This document shows positions 19,013-27,927 of a stretch of DNA of 64,000 nucleotides, piece after piece. The notes under the pieces are model-generated. The model made no database searches and had not been told where the DNA came from. It worked only from the letters and a program-made list of their open reading frames with translations. Within the stretch, counting starts at the first letter, position 1. The number at the start of each line of letters is the position of its first letter. Origin of the DNA: Dokdonia donghaensis DSW-1 (lineage in GTDB: Bacteria; Bacteroidota; Bacteroidia; Flavobacteriales; Flavobacteriaceae); the NCBI RefSeq assembly GCF_001653755.1, contig NZ_CP015125.1, positions 494,001-558,000 on the forward strand. The letters are read 5' to 3'. A program made the translations under genes and the position numbers.

Positions 19013-20923
19013 ATGCAAAACACAATCGCAACACGTATATATGATTTTTTAAAGCAGTTCCCGCCTTTTCAGTTTATGGCGAGTGATGATCTCTTTAAAA
19101 TATCTACACTGGCAACTGTGCTCTATCTAGATAAAGATCAGATTCTTTTTTCTCGAGACGAGCTTTATAGTGATCGCTTTTATATCGTTCAGCAAGGCGC
19201 CATAAAACTCACCAGACCTTCTGGTAATAAGACAAAGGTGGTAGACATTTGTGATGAGGGAGATTTATTTGGCCTTAAAGTAACAAGTGAGAACACCTAC
19301 CGTACGACAGCAACGGCAAATGAGGAAACTATTATCTATACGATACCGGTAGAAGCGTTTTCCGCTTTCGCGAAAGCGAACAAAGCCATCTCAAATTACC
19401 TCATCGCCAGCTTTGCTTCAAACATAAAGGACCCCTACACCTTACAACAAAACGGATCCTTACTTAACACCTATGAGCCCGATCGCAATCAAGACTTGCT
19501 AGGCTTGCAACAAGCAAACTACAGTAAGAATGTAATAAGCTGTGACCCAAGTGCTACTGTGCAAGAGGCAGCACAACTTATGCAATCTAGCAGGATAGGT
19601 AGTCTGGTTGTAACTAGCAACGAGCTACCTGTTGGGATTTTGACTAATAGGGAACTGCGCAACGCCATTGCAAGTGGTACAGACACTACAAGCACACTTA
19701 CAAAGAATATAATGATTCATCCCGTGGTGTGCGCTCCTGGAGATATAACGGTAGGGCAGGCGCAGCTTATGCTTATAAAGTACGGAGTAAATCATCTCGT
19801 AATTACAAAAGATGGAACAGATAGAAGCGCTATAATAGGGATACTAAGCAAGCACGATATTGTAGTTTCATTTGGTAATAGTCCCGCAGAGCTTATTAAA
19901 GAAATCAAAAGAGTAGAAAAGACTAAACTCCTACGTATGTCTTGGGAGAAAGCAACAGTAATACTTACCAACTACCTTAACCAAGGCTTACCACTATCGC
20001 ACATACTCAATATCTTCTCTGAGCTTAAAGGTGCTCTCATATATCGCACGATGGAACTCTCACTAGCCAAAATGAGCGAACCACCTCCAGTGCCTTTTAC
20101 TTGGCTAGCTTTAGGGAGTCAAGGCAGGGAAGAACAGCTGTTATATACAGATCAAGATAATGCCCTTGTTTATCAAAATGTCCCCGCAGAAAAGGAGGAA
20201 GCCACAAAAGCCTATTTCTTAAGACTGGCAAACCGTATGAACAAACGCCTGCATAAAATAGGCTATGATTATTGCCCTGCAGATATGATGGGGAGCAACC
20301 CTTTGTATTGTTTACCCATAAGTGAGTGGAAAGAAAAATTTAAAGGCTGGATATATGACCCCTCACCAGAGAGTATGCTACTCTCGGGTATCTTTTTTGA
20401 TTACAGGCGTACCTTTGGAAGCCAGCAACTCGTTAACGAACTCACTACTCATATTTACAGTTTACTAGGCGACAGCTCCATTTTTTATCGATTTATGGCA
20501 AAAGATGCGCTTAAAAATCCGCCGCCGGTGAGTTTTTTCAGAAACTTTCTGGTAGAAAGTGATGGAGCTCATAAAGATGAATTTGATATAAAAAACAGAG
20601 CAATGGCACCTCTTATAGGTGCGGCAAGAGTACTTTCTCTATATCACGGTCTAAAAAATGTAAATAGAACTTCTACTAGATACGAGCAACTCGCAATGCT
20701 AGAACCAGAAAACCGCGAGTTATATGAAAGTTGTGCTTATGCATTTAAAGCACTACTTAAATTTAGAGTACAACAAGGTTTAAAAAACGGAGATAGCGGC
20801 CGCTTTATACAACTAGAGTCATTATCAAAATCTGATAGACTTAAACTCAAGAGATGTTTTAAACCTTTACGGGATGTGCAAGAAGTACTACGTGTGCGAT
20901 TTCAAACTCAAAACTTAAGCTAG
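19013..20923 (+). CDS. cNMP-binding/CBS/DUF294 nucleotidyltransferase-like signalling protein
   Basis: A 636-residue cytoplasmic protein. Domains in order: a cyclic-nucleotide-binding fold (about 20-130; FYIVQQGAIKLTRPSG), a CBS pair (about 170-295; VTSNELPVGILTNRELRNAI and GILSKHDIVVSFG), a DUF294 nucleotidyltransferase-like domain (about 300-450) with the GlnD-like motif GSQGREEQLLYTDQDNALVY near residue 366, and a DUF294 C-terminal helical domain (about 480-630). Family knowledge suggests regulatory nucleotide sensing, possibly protein nucleotidylation; the target is unknown. Its stop codon directly abuts the start of the exonuclease gene. One palindrome copy is read as SAFAKAN. Confidence 0.9.
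   Translation: MQNTIATRIYDFLKQFPPFQFMASDDLFKISTLATVLYLDKDQILFSRDELYSDRFYIVQQGAIKLTRPSGNKTKVVDICDEGDLFGLKVTSENTYRTTATANEETIIYTIPVEAFSAFAKANKAISNYLIASFASNIKDPYTLQQNGSLLNTYEPDRNQDLLGLQQANYSKNVISCDPSATVQEAAQLMQSSRIGSLVVTSNELPVGILTNRELRNAIASGTDTTSTLTKNIMIHPVVCAPGDITVGQAQLMLIKYGVNHLVITKDGTDRSAIIGILSKHDIVVSFGNSPAELIKEIKRVEKTKLLRMSWEKATVILTNYLNQGLPLSHILNIFSELKGALIYRTMELSLAKMSEPPPVPFTWLALGSQGREEQLLYTDQDNALVYQNVPAEKEEATKAYFLRLANRMNKRLHKIGYDYCPADMMGSNPLYCLPISEWKEKFKGWIYDPSPESMLLSGIFFDYRRTFGSQQLVNELTTHIYSLLGDSSIFYRFMAKDALKNPPPVSFFRNFLVESDGAHKDEFDIKNRAMAPLIGAARVLSLYHGLKNVNRTSTRYEQLAMLEPENRELYESCAYAFKALLKFRVQQGLKNGDSGRFIQLESLSKSDRLKLKRCFKPLRDVQEVLRVRFQTQNLS
19363..19378. repeat. Palindrome copy 5, 16 bp, in a gene
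   Basis: CGCTTTCGCGAAAGCG in the cNMP/CBS/DUF294 gene, read in the AFAK frame near residue 119, at the end of the cyclic-nucleotide-binding fold. Confidence 0.95.
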
Positions 20924-21613
20924 ATGTCCTTATTCTCAAAAAATAATGACTCACAACCAGAGTTTTGGATAAAGTATCTTGACGCTTTCGCGAAAGAAAA
21001 AAAGGAAAAACGCTTCTTTAAAAAAACCGTAGGTAGCAGAGAATTACAGAATACGCGGTTTGTCGTTTTTGACACAGAGACCACGGGTTTAGATTATAAA
21101 AAAGATCGCATTCTTTCCCTAGGTGGTGTTGCTGTGGTAGGTAATCAAGTTATTGCGGCAGACACGCTCGAGCTGTTTTTAAAACAAGACTTTTACAATC
21201 CAGACAGCGCACAAATACACGGCATTTTAAAACAAGGCAATTACCTCAAGGTAAATGAAGAAGAAGCCATTGCCCAGTGTCTAGATTTTATAGGCACAGA
21301 TATTCTGGTAGGGCATCACGTAGGCTTTGACGTAGCAGTGGTAAATCAATCACTTAAAAGAGCTGGGCTAGGCAGGCTAAAAAACAGACAACTCGATACA
21401 GAGATTTTATACAAGAGACTAGTACACCCAGTAAACAGACCTCTACAAGACAAACGCTACACCCTAGATGAGCTTGCCGAAGCGCTTAAAATACCACTAC
21501 ACGACAGGCATACCGCAGCAGGAGACTCTTTAATCACGGCGCTTGCTTTTATAAAAATTGTTCATAAACTCAACAGCGATGGCGAGATGAAATTAAAACA
21601 CCTTTTTAGATGA
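20924..21613 (+). CDS. DEDDh 3'-5' exonuclease (DnaQ/RNase T fold)
   Basis: A 229-residue protein with a DnaQ-type exonuclease domain at about 48-218. All catalytic positions are visible: Asp and Glu in VFDTETTGL, Asp in GHHVGFDVAVV, and His and Asp in DRHTAAGDSL. It lacks polymerase or UvrC-like extensions, so it is not the usual DnaQ-UvrC fusion. It directly follows the cNMP/CBS/DUF294 gene with no spacing and overlaps the HAD gene by ATGA, so the three are translationally coupled. Substrate (DNA, RNA or oligonucleotide) is unknown. Confidence 0.9.
   Translation: MSLFSKNNDSQPEFWIKYLDAFAKEKKEKRFFKKTVGSRELQNTRFVVFDTETTGLDYKKDRILSLGGVAVVGNQVIAADTLELFLKQDFYNPDSAQIHGILKQGNYLKVNEEEAIAQCLDFIGTDILVGHHVGFDVAVVNQSLKRAGLGRLKNRQLDTEILYKRLVHPVNRPLQDKRYTLDELAEALKIPLHDRHTAAGDSLITALAFIKIVHKLNSDGEMKLKHLFR
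20985..20996. repeat. Palindrome copy 6, 12-bp core, in a gene
   Basis: CTTTCGCGAAAG preceded by CG on the left only. It is read as DAFAKE near residue 22 of the exonuclease. This is the shortest copy counted; the right arm is eroded. Confidence 0.9.
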
Positions 21614-22272
21614 TTAATCAAGACACACTTATTGTATTTGACATAGACGGTACACTTACAGACAGCATACCAACCTATTTACCCGTAATAACCAAAGTAC
21701 TTGCAGATATAGGTCTTAAAGATATAGATACAGACTATGATAACTACCTGCATCATACAGACCGCTATGCACTAGAGTATAATTATGAGCGCAATTTTGG
21801 CAAGAAAGCACCACAAGATTTACGGTACACACTAGACACTCTCTTGGGAGAAGAGCTCATAAAACATCCTTCTGTTCCAGAGATAAAAGGTGCTACAACA
21901 TTGCTTGAGATTCTCATAAACGAAAAAATTCCTTTTGCATATGGTACGGGAGCTTTCCCAAAAGCAACAGTGGTAAAGATGGAAGGCTCTGGTGTGCCAT
22001 TTATACCAGAAGTACTCGCTACCTCGCTAGAAAATGTATCACGAGTAGGTTTTGTAAAAGAAGCCATAGAGAAGTCTAAGGCACATTATGGTCACTCTAG
22101 TTTTGAGCGCATCATTGCTGTGGGCGATGGTCTCTGGGATCTCAAAGCTGCACAAGATCTTGAGATAGACTTTTTAGGCATAGGCATAAAAAACAAAGAC
22201 GCAATGTTTAAAAATGGATGCACGCATTGGGTAAAAGACTATGCAAATTTTGACCTCTCGCAATTTGGATAG
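21610..22272 (+). CDS. HAD-superfamily phosphatase
   Basis: A 220-residue HAD hydrolase. Motif I is VFDIDGTLTDS (nucleophile Asp near residue 10), a helical cap domain follows, and motif IV is VGDGLWDLKAA near residue 178. The architecture resembles phosphoglycolate phosphatase-like enzymes, but the substrate cannot be assigned. Its start overlaps the exonuclease stop (ATGA), making it the third gene of the CBS/DUF294 operon. A palindrome copy lies 30 bases after the stop. Confidence 0.88.
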   Translation: MINQDTLIVFDIDGTLTDSIPTYLPVITKVLADIGLKDIDTDYDNYLHHTDRYALEYNYERNFGKKAPQDLRYTLDTLLGEELIKHPSVPEIKGATTLLEILINEKIPFAYGTGAFPKATVVKMEGSGVPFIPEVLATSLENVSRVGFVKEAIEKSKAHYGHSSFERIIAVGDGLWDLKAAQDLEIDFLGIGIKNKDAMFKNGCTHWVKDYANFDLSQFG

Positions 22273-22301
22273 ATTAAAAATGTGTGGGTAAAGGTTTATA
22301 A

Positions 22302-22323
22302 TTACGCTTTCGCGAAAGCGTAA
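22302..22323. repeat. Palindrome copy 7, 22 bp, intergenic
   Basis: Perfect TTACGCTTTCGCGAAAGCGTAA dyad between the convergent HAD and ankyrin genes. It could form a stem, but neither side has a T run typical of a terminator. Confidence 0.95.
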
Positions 22324-22328
22324 ACTTA

Positions 22329-22799
22329 CTACTTACTTTCTAAAATAGCCATTAGCTTTTCTGCTCCTTGCATTTTTGCGTGATCGTAAGCGGTGTTTCC
22401 TTTCTCGTCTACGTGGCCTGTGTCTGCACCATTATCTATAAGTAGCTGTGCAATTTCTGACTGTGCAAAAGTTGCTGCATATATCAAAGCCGTTGCACTA
22501 TTTAAATTTTTAGCATTTACATCTGCACCGTGGTCTATAAGAAGCTTTGCAATGGCCGCATAACCCTTAAAACAAACACCCATAAGAGCCGTGTTACCAG
22601 AAGCATCTTTTGCATTAAGATCTGGTTTGTGCTTAAGCATAGCCTCTGCCATATCTTGATTACCATAATAAGTCGCAAGTAAGAGTGGTGTTGAACCACG
22701 TTGATCTTTTATATTAATAAGCTCTGGGTGTGCCGTTATAATCGCTTTTACCATCTCTACATCTCCGTTGCGTATGGCATCAAAAAGTTTGTCATTCAT
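22329..22799 (-). CDS. Ankyrin-repeat protein
   Basis: A 156-residue protein made almost entirely of four to five ankyrin repeats of about 33 residues. Repeat cores are visible in GSTPLLLATYYGNQDMAEAM, GNTALMGVCFKGYAAIAKLL and SATALIYAATFAQSEIAQLL. No signal peptide is seen, so it is probably a cytoplasmic protein-protein interaction module. In other bacteria such small ankyrin proteins often sit beside catalase genes. Here katG is about 5 kb away and not adjacent, so no link is claimed. Confidence 0.9.
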   Translation of the reverse strand: MNDKLFDAIRNGDVEMVKAIITAHPELINIKDQRGSTPLLLATYYGNQDMAEAMLKHKPDLNAKDASGNTALMGVCFKGYAAIAKLLIDHGADVNAKNLNSATALIYAATFAQSEIAQLLIDNGADTGHVDEKGNTAYDHAKMQGAEKLMAILESK

Positions 22800-23021
22800 A
22801 ATATGCTGTGCTATCTAACTTAATGTATAAATATAATCACAAAACAAATATCGCGCTCACTAGCAGTCATAATATTTACCTATAATATGATTTGGGTATT
22901 CTTTACACAAGAATTTGTTCTTCTGGAAGACTCGCTAAAATCTTGTTAATTACAATTCTCTTAAGACCCTAAGCTCAAGTTCTAAACTATATTTAAAAAC
23001 ACTAACCAAAACTATATTACA

Positions 23022-23534
23022 ATGAGCAACTCTGCATTATCAAACTGGCTAGAAAAAGATACAATGGCATCTACCGCTTCGAGAGGAGTTATCTCTGGTG
23101 TACTAGGTGGACTTGCAGGTACTATTGTAAAATCTGCAATCGAACGTTTTTTACCAGTAAGACAGCCTAACACAGAAAGCGCGCAACTTAAACTAGTAGA
23201 TAATATTTCTGAAAAACTCACGGGTGAAACCGTAAGTGCTTCAAACCGAGATCTAGCAGAACAACTGGTAAACATCCCAATAGGAGTGACACTAGGCGCG
23301 AGTCTAGGCTATGCAAAACGCGACAGACCAGAGACTAATGTGGTGGAGGGCGCCCTCTTTGGTACGACAGCATATCTTGCTACACACGAGACATCATTAC
23401 CACTTATGGGTCTAGAAGAAGCTCCAAAAGACATCCCAGTAAAGTTACAAGCAAATGAGTTTCTGGCTCACGTAGCCTTTGGTATAACTGCAGAGCTAGT
23501 GAGAGGCTGGGTCGCTAGAAGACTAGATGATTAA
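23022..23534 (+). CDS. Membrane-associated protein of unknown function, possibly YagU-like
   Basis: A 170-residue protein with a Gly-rich amphipathic stretch near residues 20-40 (GVISGVLGGLAGTIVKSAIE), a second at about 88-100 (IPIGVTLGASLGYA), and a further hydrophobic part near the C-terminus. The spacing of glycine-rich helices recalls the YagU/DUF1440 family of inner-membrane proteins, but I assign that only tentatively. The 221-base region upstream (22800-23021) holds no gene that I can see. The 3' end overlaps the convergent hydrolase gene by four bases. Confidence 0.7.
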   Translation: MSNSALSNWLEKDTMASTASRGVISGVLGGLAGTIVKSAIERFLPVRQPNTESAQLKLVDNISEKLTGETVSASNRDLAEQLVNIPIGVTLGASLGYAKRDRPETNVVEGALFGTTAYLATHETSLPLMGLEEAPKDIPVKLQANEFLAHVAFGITAELVRGWVARRLDD

Positions 23535-24400
23535 TCTAACTTTTTATCCTTTACCTTTTCAATCATTCTAAAGATATAAGGCTTTATAAGTTCTGGTCTC
23601 GCCCAGGCAATCTCGTGACCAGTATCTGGTATAGTGATAACTTCACTATTTAAGAATACTCTTTTAGTATAATTTATATTCTCGTAAGGAACTAAATCAT
23701 CTTTATCACCGTGTATATGTATTACTGGTATTGTAAGCTTGGACCAATCTCCTGCAATACGTAGTAACTCAGCTGCGTGAACGGTTTTTTCATCTCCAGC
23801 AACGCGATAGCCTGTAGGTACTAACCATCGTGTAAGCCAAAATTGTGTAAAATCTGATTGCCAGATACGTTGTTCATTATCAGGATCTATAGCGGGTGAA
23901 ATCATAATTACTCCTTTTATCGCTGGATTAGTTATAGCAAGCCTTGCTGCAAGCGGACCTCCATATGAAGAACCAATTGCAATCACATTATCTATATTGT
24001 GGTATTGCAATAAATTATTAATAATTGTTGCTTGTTGTTCTATAGAAGTAATGGCATCACCAAAATTTGAGTACCCGTAGCCTGGCCTATCTATAGCGTG
24101 TAGGTTTGCATTATTATAAAGTGTACTATCATTAAGATATCTACTCCAGGCAGAAAGGGAACTGGGCGACCCGTGCAAGAAGACAAGATTTATATCATTA
24201 TCACCTACCTCAACAGTCTGAAAACGGATTTTTAAATTAAGACTATCGATCTTAAAGTAGGAAATCTTAGTAGGAATTTGTTCTGAAGAAAATGTTTTTA
24301 ATATTTCCTTATCACTGGCTCTCCATTGCAGTGTTGTACAACTTGTAAAAGACAGGATAACCCATATAACAAATAGGTATTTTATAACTATATGTTGCAT
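23531..24400 (-). CDS. Alpha/beta-hydrolase lipoprotein
   Basis: A 289-residue hydrolase anchored by a lipobox (FTSC, Cys near residue 21). The alpha/beta-hydrolase core shows the oxyanion segment FLHGSPSSLSAW, a nucleophile elbow GSSYGG (Ser near residue 144), an Asp in HIHGDKDDLVP and the catalytic His in PDTGHEIAWARPE. The substrate is unknown. The start codon lies inside the last codons of the aminotransferase gene (13-base overlap), so the two are co-transcribed and probably coupled. Confidence 0.88.
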   Translation of the reverse strand: MQHIVIKYLFVIWVILSFTSCTTLQWRASDKEILKTFSSEQIPTKISYFKIDSLNLKIRFQTVEVGDNDINLVFLHGSPSSLSAWSRYLNDSTLYNNANLHAIDRPGYGYSNFGDAITSIEQQATIINNLLQYHNIDNVIAIGSSYGGPLAARLAITNPAIKGVIMISPAIDPDNEQRIWQSDFTQFWLTRWLVPTGYRVAGDEKTVHAAELLRIAGDWSKLTIPVIHIHGDKDDLVPYENINYTKRVFLNSEVITIPDTGHEIAWARPELIKPYIFRMIEKVKDKKLD

Positions 24401-25530
24401 AAAATAGTTGCTGCTTTTTTAAGGGTTTCATCATCTTTTGCAAAGCAAAATCGAAGCATTTTAAAATCTTCTTGATGAAGATTAAATACTGAGGTTGGTA
24501 TTGATGCTACTTTATGGTCTTTTGTGAGCCTCTTTGCAAAGTCTACATCTTCCTTCTGCGTTATCTCGCTATAATCTAGCATTTGAAAATAAGTTCCAGC
24601 AGCGGGTGTTACTTTAAAACGTGAGTCTTTAATTAGGTCTAAAAATAAATCCCTCTTTTGCTGAAAGAAATCATTGAGTCTTAAATAATGTTCTGGTTCT
24701 TTAAGATATGTCGCAAAGGCTTTTTGTGATGGGTGATGTACAGAAAAAACATTAAACTGGTGTACTTTCTGAAACTCCTCCATTAATGCCTTAGGCGCTA
24801 CTGTATAGCCCATTTTCCACCCTGTGTTGTGAAAGGTTTTTCCAAAAGATGCAGTAATAAAACTACGTGCTCGTAGCTCTGGATATCTAGCTACACTCTC
24901 GTGTTTTTTACCATCAAAAACAATATGCTCATACACTTCATCACTAAGCAAGATAATATCTGTGCCTTTTAATATTCTAGATAGCTCCATCATATCCTCC
25001 TTATCAAGTATAGTACCTGTAGGGTTATGCGGTGTATTTATAAAAAGCATCTTAGTCTTAGGCGTTATAGCACGCTCTACCGCACTCCAGTTTACTTTAT
25101 ACAATGGTGCCTTGAGTTGTATAGGGACTATAGCTCCTCCATTTACCGTTACTGCTGGCTCATAACAATCATATGCTGGTTTAAGAACAATTACCTCATC
25201 TCTTGGTCTTATAAAAGCAGATACAATGGTATAAATAGCTTGTGTGGCCCCAGCGGTCACAGTCACCTCACTTTCTGGGTGATAATCACTATCGTATAAT
25301 GTATTTATCTTATTTGCTATTTGCTCGCGTAGGCCATATACTCCAGGCATAGGTGCATACTGGTTATACCCATCACTCATAGCCTTAGTTACCAGTTGTT
25401 GTAACTTGGGATCACTATCAAAACCAGGAAAACCTTGAGCAAGATTAATAGCTCCTTCTTGATGAGCAAGCTTACTCATCACTGTAAAAATGGTGGTACC
25501 TACATCTGGTAGTTTTGAAATAAAGTGCAT
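24388..25530 (-). CDS. Class I aminotransferase, methionine aminotransferase (YbdL) type
   Basis: A 380-residue fold-type I PLP enzyme. Visible: the N-terminal INLAQGFPGFD, the substrate/PLP segment NTPHNPTG, LLSDEVYEHIVF (PLP-binding Asp and Tyr), the Schiff-base Lys in SFGKTFHNTGWKMGY (near residue 230) and the carboxylate-binding Arg in LRFCFAK. The sequence follows the YbdL branch, known to prefer methionine and other large amino acids, and could act in methionine salvage. First gene of a two-gene operon with the lipoprotein hydrolase. A direct repeat lies just upstream. Confidence 0.9.
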   Translation of the reverse strand: MHFISKLPDVGTTIFTVMSKLAHQEGAINLAQGFPGFDSDPKLQQLVTKAMSDGYNQYAPMPGVYGLREQIANKINTLYDSDYHPESEVTVTAGATQAIYTIVSAFIRPRDEVIVLKPAYDCYEPAVTVNGGAIVPIQLKAPLYKVNWSAVERAITPKTKMLFINTPHNPTGTILDKEDMMELSRILKGTDIILLSDEVYEHIVFDGKKHESVARYPELRARSFITASFGKTFHNTGWKMGYTVAPKALMEEFQKVHQFNVFSVHHPSQKAFATYLKEPEHYLRLNDFFQQKRDLFLDLIKDSRFKVTPAAGTYFQMLDYSEITQKEDVDFAKRLTKDHKVASIPTSVFNLHQEDFKMLRFCFAKDDETLKKAATILCNI

Positions 25531-25559
25531 CGCAGTCTCTTTTTCTTTATGATGACTAA

Positions 25560-25591
25560 AGATAAGACAACTATACTACAGATAAGACAAC
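25560..25591. repeat. 12-bp direct repeat upstream of the aminotransferase
   Basis: AGATAAGACAAC occurs twice, at 25560-25571 and 25580-25591, starting 20 bases apart (about two helical turns), 30-60 bases before the leftward aminotransferase start. On the minus strand the downstream copy contains TATCTTTA, a near -7 box. It may be tandem promoter elements or a binding site for an activator. Confidence 0.45.
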
Positions 25592-25604
25592 AGAAACCTT
25601 ACTC

Positions 25605-26171
25605 TTATTTACCCATTTCTGCAGCAGTAGTTTCTAGCTCTGCATACCAGTCTTCGCCAAATTTACGTATAAGCGCATCCTTAGTAAACTTGTAAACGGG
25701 TACTTTAAGTTCTTGCCCCAGTGTACAGGCGTCATCACAAATAGGCCAGCGGTGATAATTTACTGCCGAAAATGAGCTATACTTTTGTACCCTCACAGGG
25801 TATAAATGACAAGAAATAGGTTTTTTCCAGTCTACTTTACCAGCGTTATATGCATCTTCTATACCGCAACTTGCCCAGCCTTTATCATTAAAAGTCACAT
25901 AGGCACACTCTGCACCATTTACAAGTGGGGTCTCAAGCTCACCATCACGCACGATTGATGTACCCTGTGCCTCAATAGCAGCGATACCTTCTGGGCGTAA
26001 AAAAGGTTTTACCTCCTCATAAATGTCTGCCATAATCTTCACCTCATCTTCCTCCAGTGGTGCGCCAGCCTCTCCAGCTATACAGCACTCACCCTTGCAG
26101 GCATTAAGATTACAGACAAAATCTTTTTCGATGATGTCTTCAGAAACGATGGTTTTTTTGAGTTGAAACAT
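25605..26171 (-). CDS. DUF3109 Cys-rich protein (YkgJ-like)
   Basis: About 188 residues from the ATG at 26171; a TTG three codons upstream is less likely. Eight or so conserved Cys typical of the DUF3109/CxxCxxCC class are visible (FVCNLNACKGECCIAGEAG, ECAYVTF, WASCGIED, ISCHLYPV, ICDDACTLG). Such clusters are thought to bind zinc or an iron-sulfur cluster; no activity is established. This is a typical single-copy Bacteroidota protein. A -7 box with perfect consensus ends six bases before the ATG, supporting this start and a leaderless transcript. Confidence 0.9.
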   Translation of the reverse strand: MFQLKKTIVSEDIIEKDFVCNLNACKGECCIAGEAGAPLEEDEVKIMADIYEEVKPFLRPEGIAAIEAQGTSIVRDGELETPLVNGAECAYVTFNDKGWASCGIEDAYNAGKVDWKKPISCHLYPVRVQKYSSFSAVNYHRWPICDDACTLGQELKVPVYKFTKDALIRKFGEDWYAELETTAAEMGK

Positions 26172-26177
26172 AGATGG

Positions 26178-26185
26178 CAAAGATA
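26178..26185 (-). promoter_or_regulatory. -7 promoter box six bases before the ATG
   Basis: TATCTTTG on the minus strand is an exact match to TAnnTTTG, with only six bases (CCATCT) before the ATG at 26171. The expected transcription start falls at or next to the start codon. Confidence 0.55.
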
Positions 26186-26319
26186 CTGCCTTGTGCTTAA
26201 AACTATAAGATATTTTTCACCCCACTTTTGGTATTTGACATCTGGTTTAATTTGCACTTAGTTTTAGAAACCACACTTTTTACACATTGTCCTATTGTGT
26301 ATCTTTCTAGAGTTATAAG

Positions 26320-26339
26320 TACGCTTTCGCGAAAGCGTA
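26320..26339. repeat. Palindrome copy 8, 20 bp, intergenic
   Basis: TACGCTTTCGCGAAAGCGTA in the divergent gap between the DUF3109 and M20 peptidase genes, 30 bases before the peptidase ATG. Confidence 0.95.
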
Positions 26340-26368
26340 AACCTAATGTCAACATATAATCTAAGCCT

Positions 26369-27868
26369 ATGAAAACGCTCTTGTACATATTATGTCTAGT
26401 CCCACTTTTTGCACTATCCCAAAGCAACTATGATGCAGTTATAGATGAACGTCTTAGAGCAACCTTATTACAGCACAAAGATTTTGTAAGCATTCCTAAT
26501 CTCCCAGAAAGTCCAGAGCTTATGCTCGAAAACATTGCTTGGGTAGAAAAGAAATATGAGGCACTAGGCTTTACAACTACGCGTCTTAAAAGCGAGACAC
26601 TACCTATACTACTTACCGAAAAAGTATACGACCCTGCGCTTAAAACCATCTTGTTTTATGTGCATATAGACGGGCAACCGGTAAACCCAGCAGTCTGGGA
26701 TCAAGAAGATCCTTTTATCCCTGTGCTAAAAAAACAAAACCCATCTGGAACTTGGACGGCAATGGGCTGGGAAGCATTAAACCAAAAAATAAATGATGAA
26801 TGGCGCATATACGGAAGAGCCGCAGCAGATGATAAAGCACCTATCCTTATGTTCATAACCGCATTAGAAATATTACAGGAGCAAGGCAAAACACCAAATT
26901 TTAATATCAAAGTAATTTTTGATCCTCAAGAAGAGTATGGTTCTACTGCTCTACTAGGCACTCTTGACACTTATAAAAATCGCTATGCTGCAGACTATTT
27001 TATAGTGATGGATGGCCCTGCGCATAGTTCTAACAGGCCTACACTCACCTTTGGGTGTCGTGGTATTGCCACTTGTGAGATTACAACCTATGGTGCAACA
27101 TTACCACAACACAGTGGTCATTATGGCAATTATGTGCCTAATCCCGCTTTTAGGCTATCTCATTTACTCTCAAGTATGAAAGACGATGATGGCAAGGTAC
27201 TTATAGAGGGTTATTATGACGGTGTTACTATAAGCCCAGAACAAGCTCTTGTGATGCAGTCTGTACCATTTACCGCGGCTAGCTTTAATAAAAAACTAGG
27301 CTTACACAGCGCCGAAAGTGTGGGTAAAAATTATCAAGAAGCCCTTCAATATCCCACGCTCAATGTGAGACAGCTCAACACCTCTTGGTCAGGCAAAGGG
27401 CTCAAAACTGTAGTACCTAGCACGGCAACGGCACACCTTGATGTACGCCTTGTACCAGAAATAAATGGAGATAACCAGCTAGATAAAATTGTAAAGCACA
27501 TAAGCAATGAGGGATATTTTGTACTAGACCGACTGCCTACCGCGCAAGAGCGACTTACTCACAAGCGCATAGCAACAGTTAAGACCAAAACTCTAGTAAA
27601 TGCTTTTAGAACAAGTCCACAGGGAGATTTTGGTGTAAAAATGAGGCAGCGATTAACACAAGTTTTTAATGAAGAGCCCGTAACGATACGTATGATGGGT
27701 GGTACGGTGCCTATTGTACCGCTTATTAACACCTTAAATCTTCCTACCGTTATCTTGCCTCTTGTTAATATGGACAACAACCAGCATAATCCTAATGAGA
27801 ATATACGCATATGTAATATGAGACAAGGTATTAAAGTGTGTCTTGGCCTTTTTGAAACCAATTTCTAG
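26369..27868 (+). CDS. Secreted M20-family metallopeptidase
   Basis: A 499-residue zinc peptidase with an N-terminal signal peptide (YILCLVPLFALSQS). M20 motifs are visible: the metal His/Asp in FYVHIDGQPVN (near residue 95), the bridging Asp in GRAAADDKAPI, the catalytic Glu pair in DPQEEYGS (near residue 191), a Asp in VMDGPAHS, and a C-terminal metal-binding His in NNQHNPNENIRI. The dimerisation domain lies in the middle (about 225-390). Probably a periplasmic di- or oligopeptidase. Monocistronic, ending at a strong hairpin. Confidence 0.92.
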   Translation: MKTLLYILCLVPLFALSQSNYDAVIDERLRATLLQHKDFVSIPNLPESPELMLENIAWVEKKYEALGFTTTRLKSETLPILLTEKVYDPALKTILFYVHIDGQPVNPAVWDQEDPFIPVLKKQNPSGTWTAMGWEALNQKINDEWRIYGRAAADDKAPILMFITALEILQEQGKTPNFNIKVIFDPQEEYGSTALLGTLDTYKNRYAADYFIVMDGPAHSSNRPTLTFGCRGIATCEITTYGATLPQHSGHYGNYVPNPAFRLSHLLSSMKDDDGKVLIEGYYDGVTISPEQALVMQSVPFTAASFNKKLGLHSAESVGKNYQEALQYPTLNVRQLNTSWSGKGLKTVVPSTATAHLDVRLVPEINGDNQLDKIVKHISNEGYFVLDRLPTAQERLTHKRIATVKTKTLVNAFRTSPQGDFGVKMRQRLTQVFNEEPVTIRMMGGTVPIVPLINTLNLPTVILPLVNMDNNQHNPNENIRICNMRQGIKVCLGLFETNF

Positions 27869-27890
27869 CTTGTAAAAAATTCAATAAAAA

Positions 27891-27917
27891 AGCCGACTTA
27901 TGATAAGTCGGCTTTTG
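27891..27917. terminator. Bidirectional terminator
   Basis: A 10-bp perfect stem AGCCGACTTA / TAAGTCGGCT with a TGA loop, flanked by A and T runs, between the convergent M20 peptidase and katG genes. Confidence 0.9.
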
Positions 27918-27927
27918 TTTTTTGTTT

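Noticed and set aside
22329..22799. Ankyrin protein as partner of katG
   Set aside because: Such pairings exist elsewhere, but here the genes are about 5 kb apart with several unrelated genes between.
22800..23021. Possible small gene or RNA in the 221-base gap
   Set aside because: Only a 20-codon frame and no convincing hairpin or family resemblance were seen.
26203..26427. 74-codon leftward open frame containing RFRES
   Set aside because: It spans the divergent promoter region and the palindrome copy and overlaps the M20 peptidase signal peptide. The composition is not protein-like; the frame is an artefact of the palindrome and AT-rich DNA.
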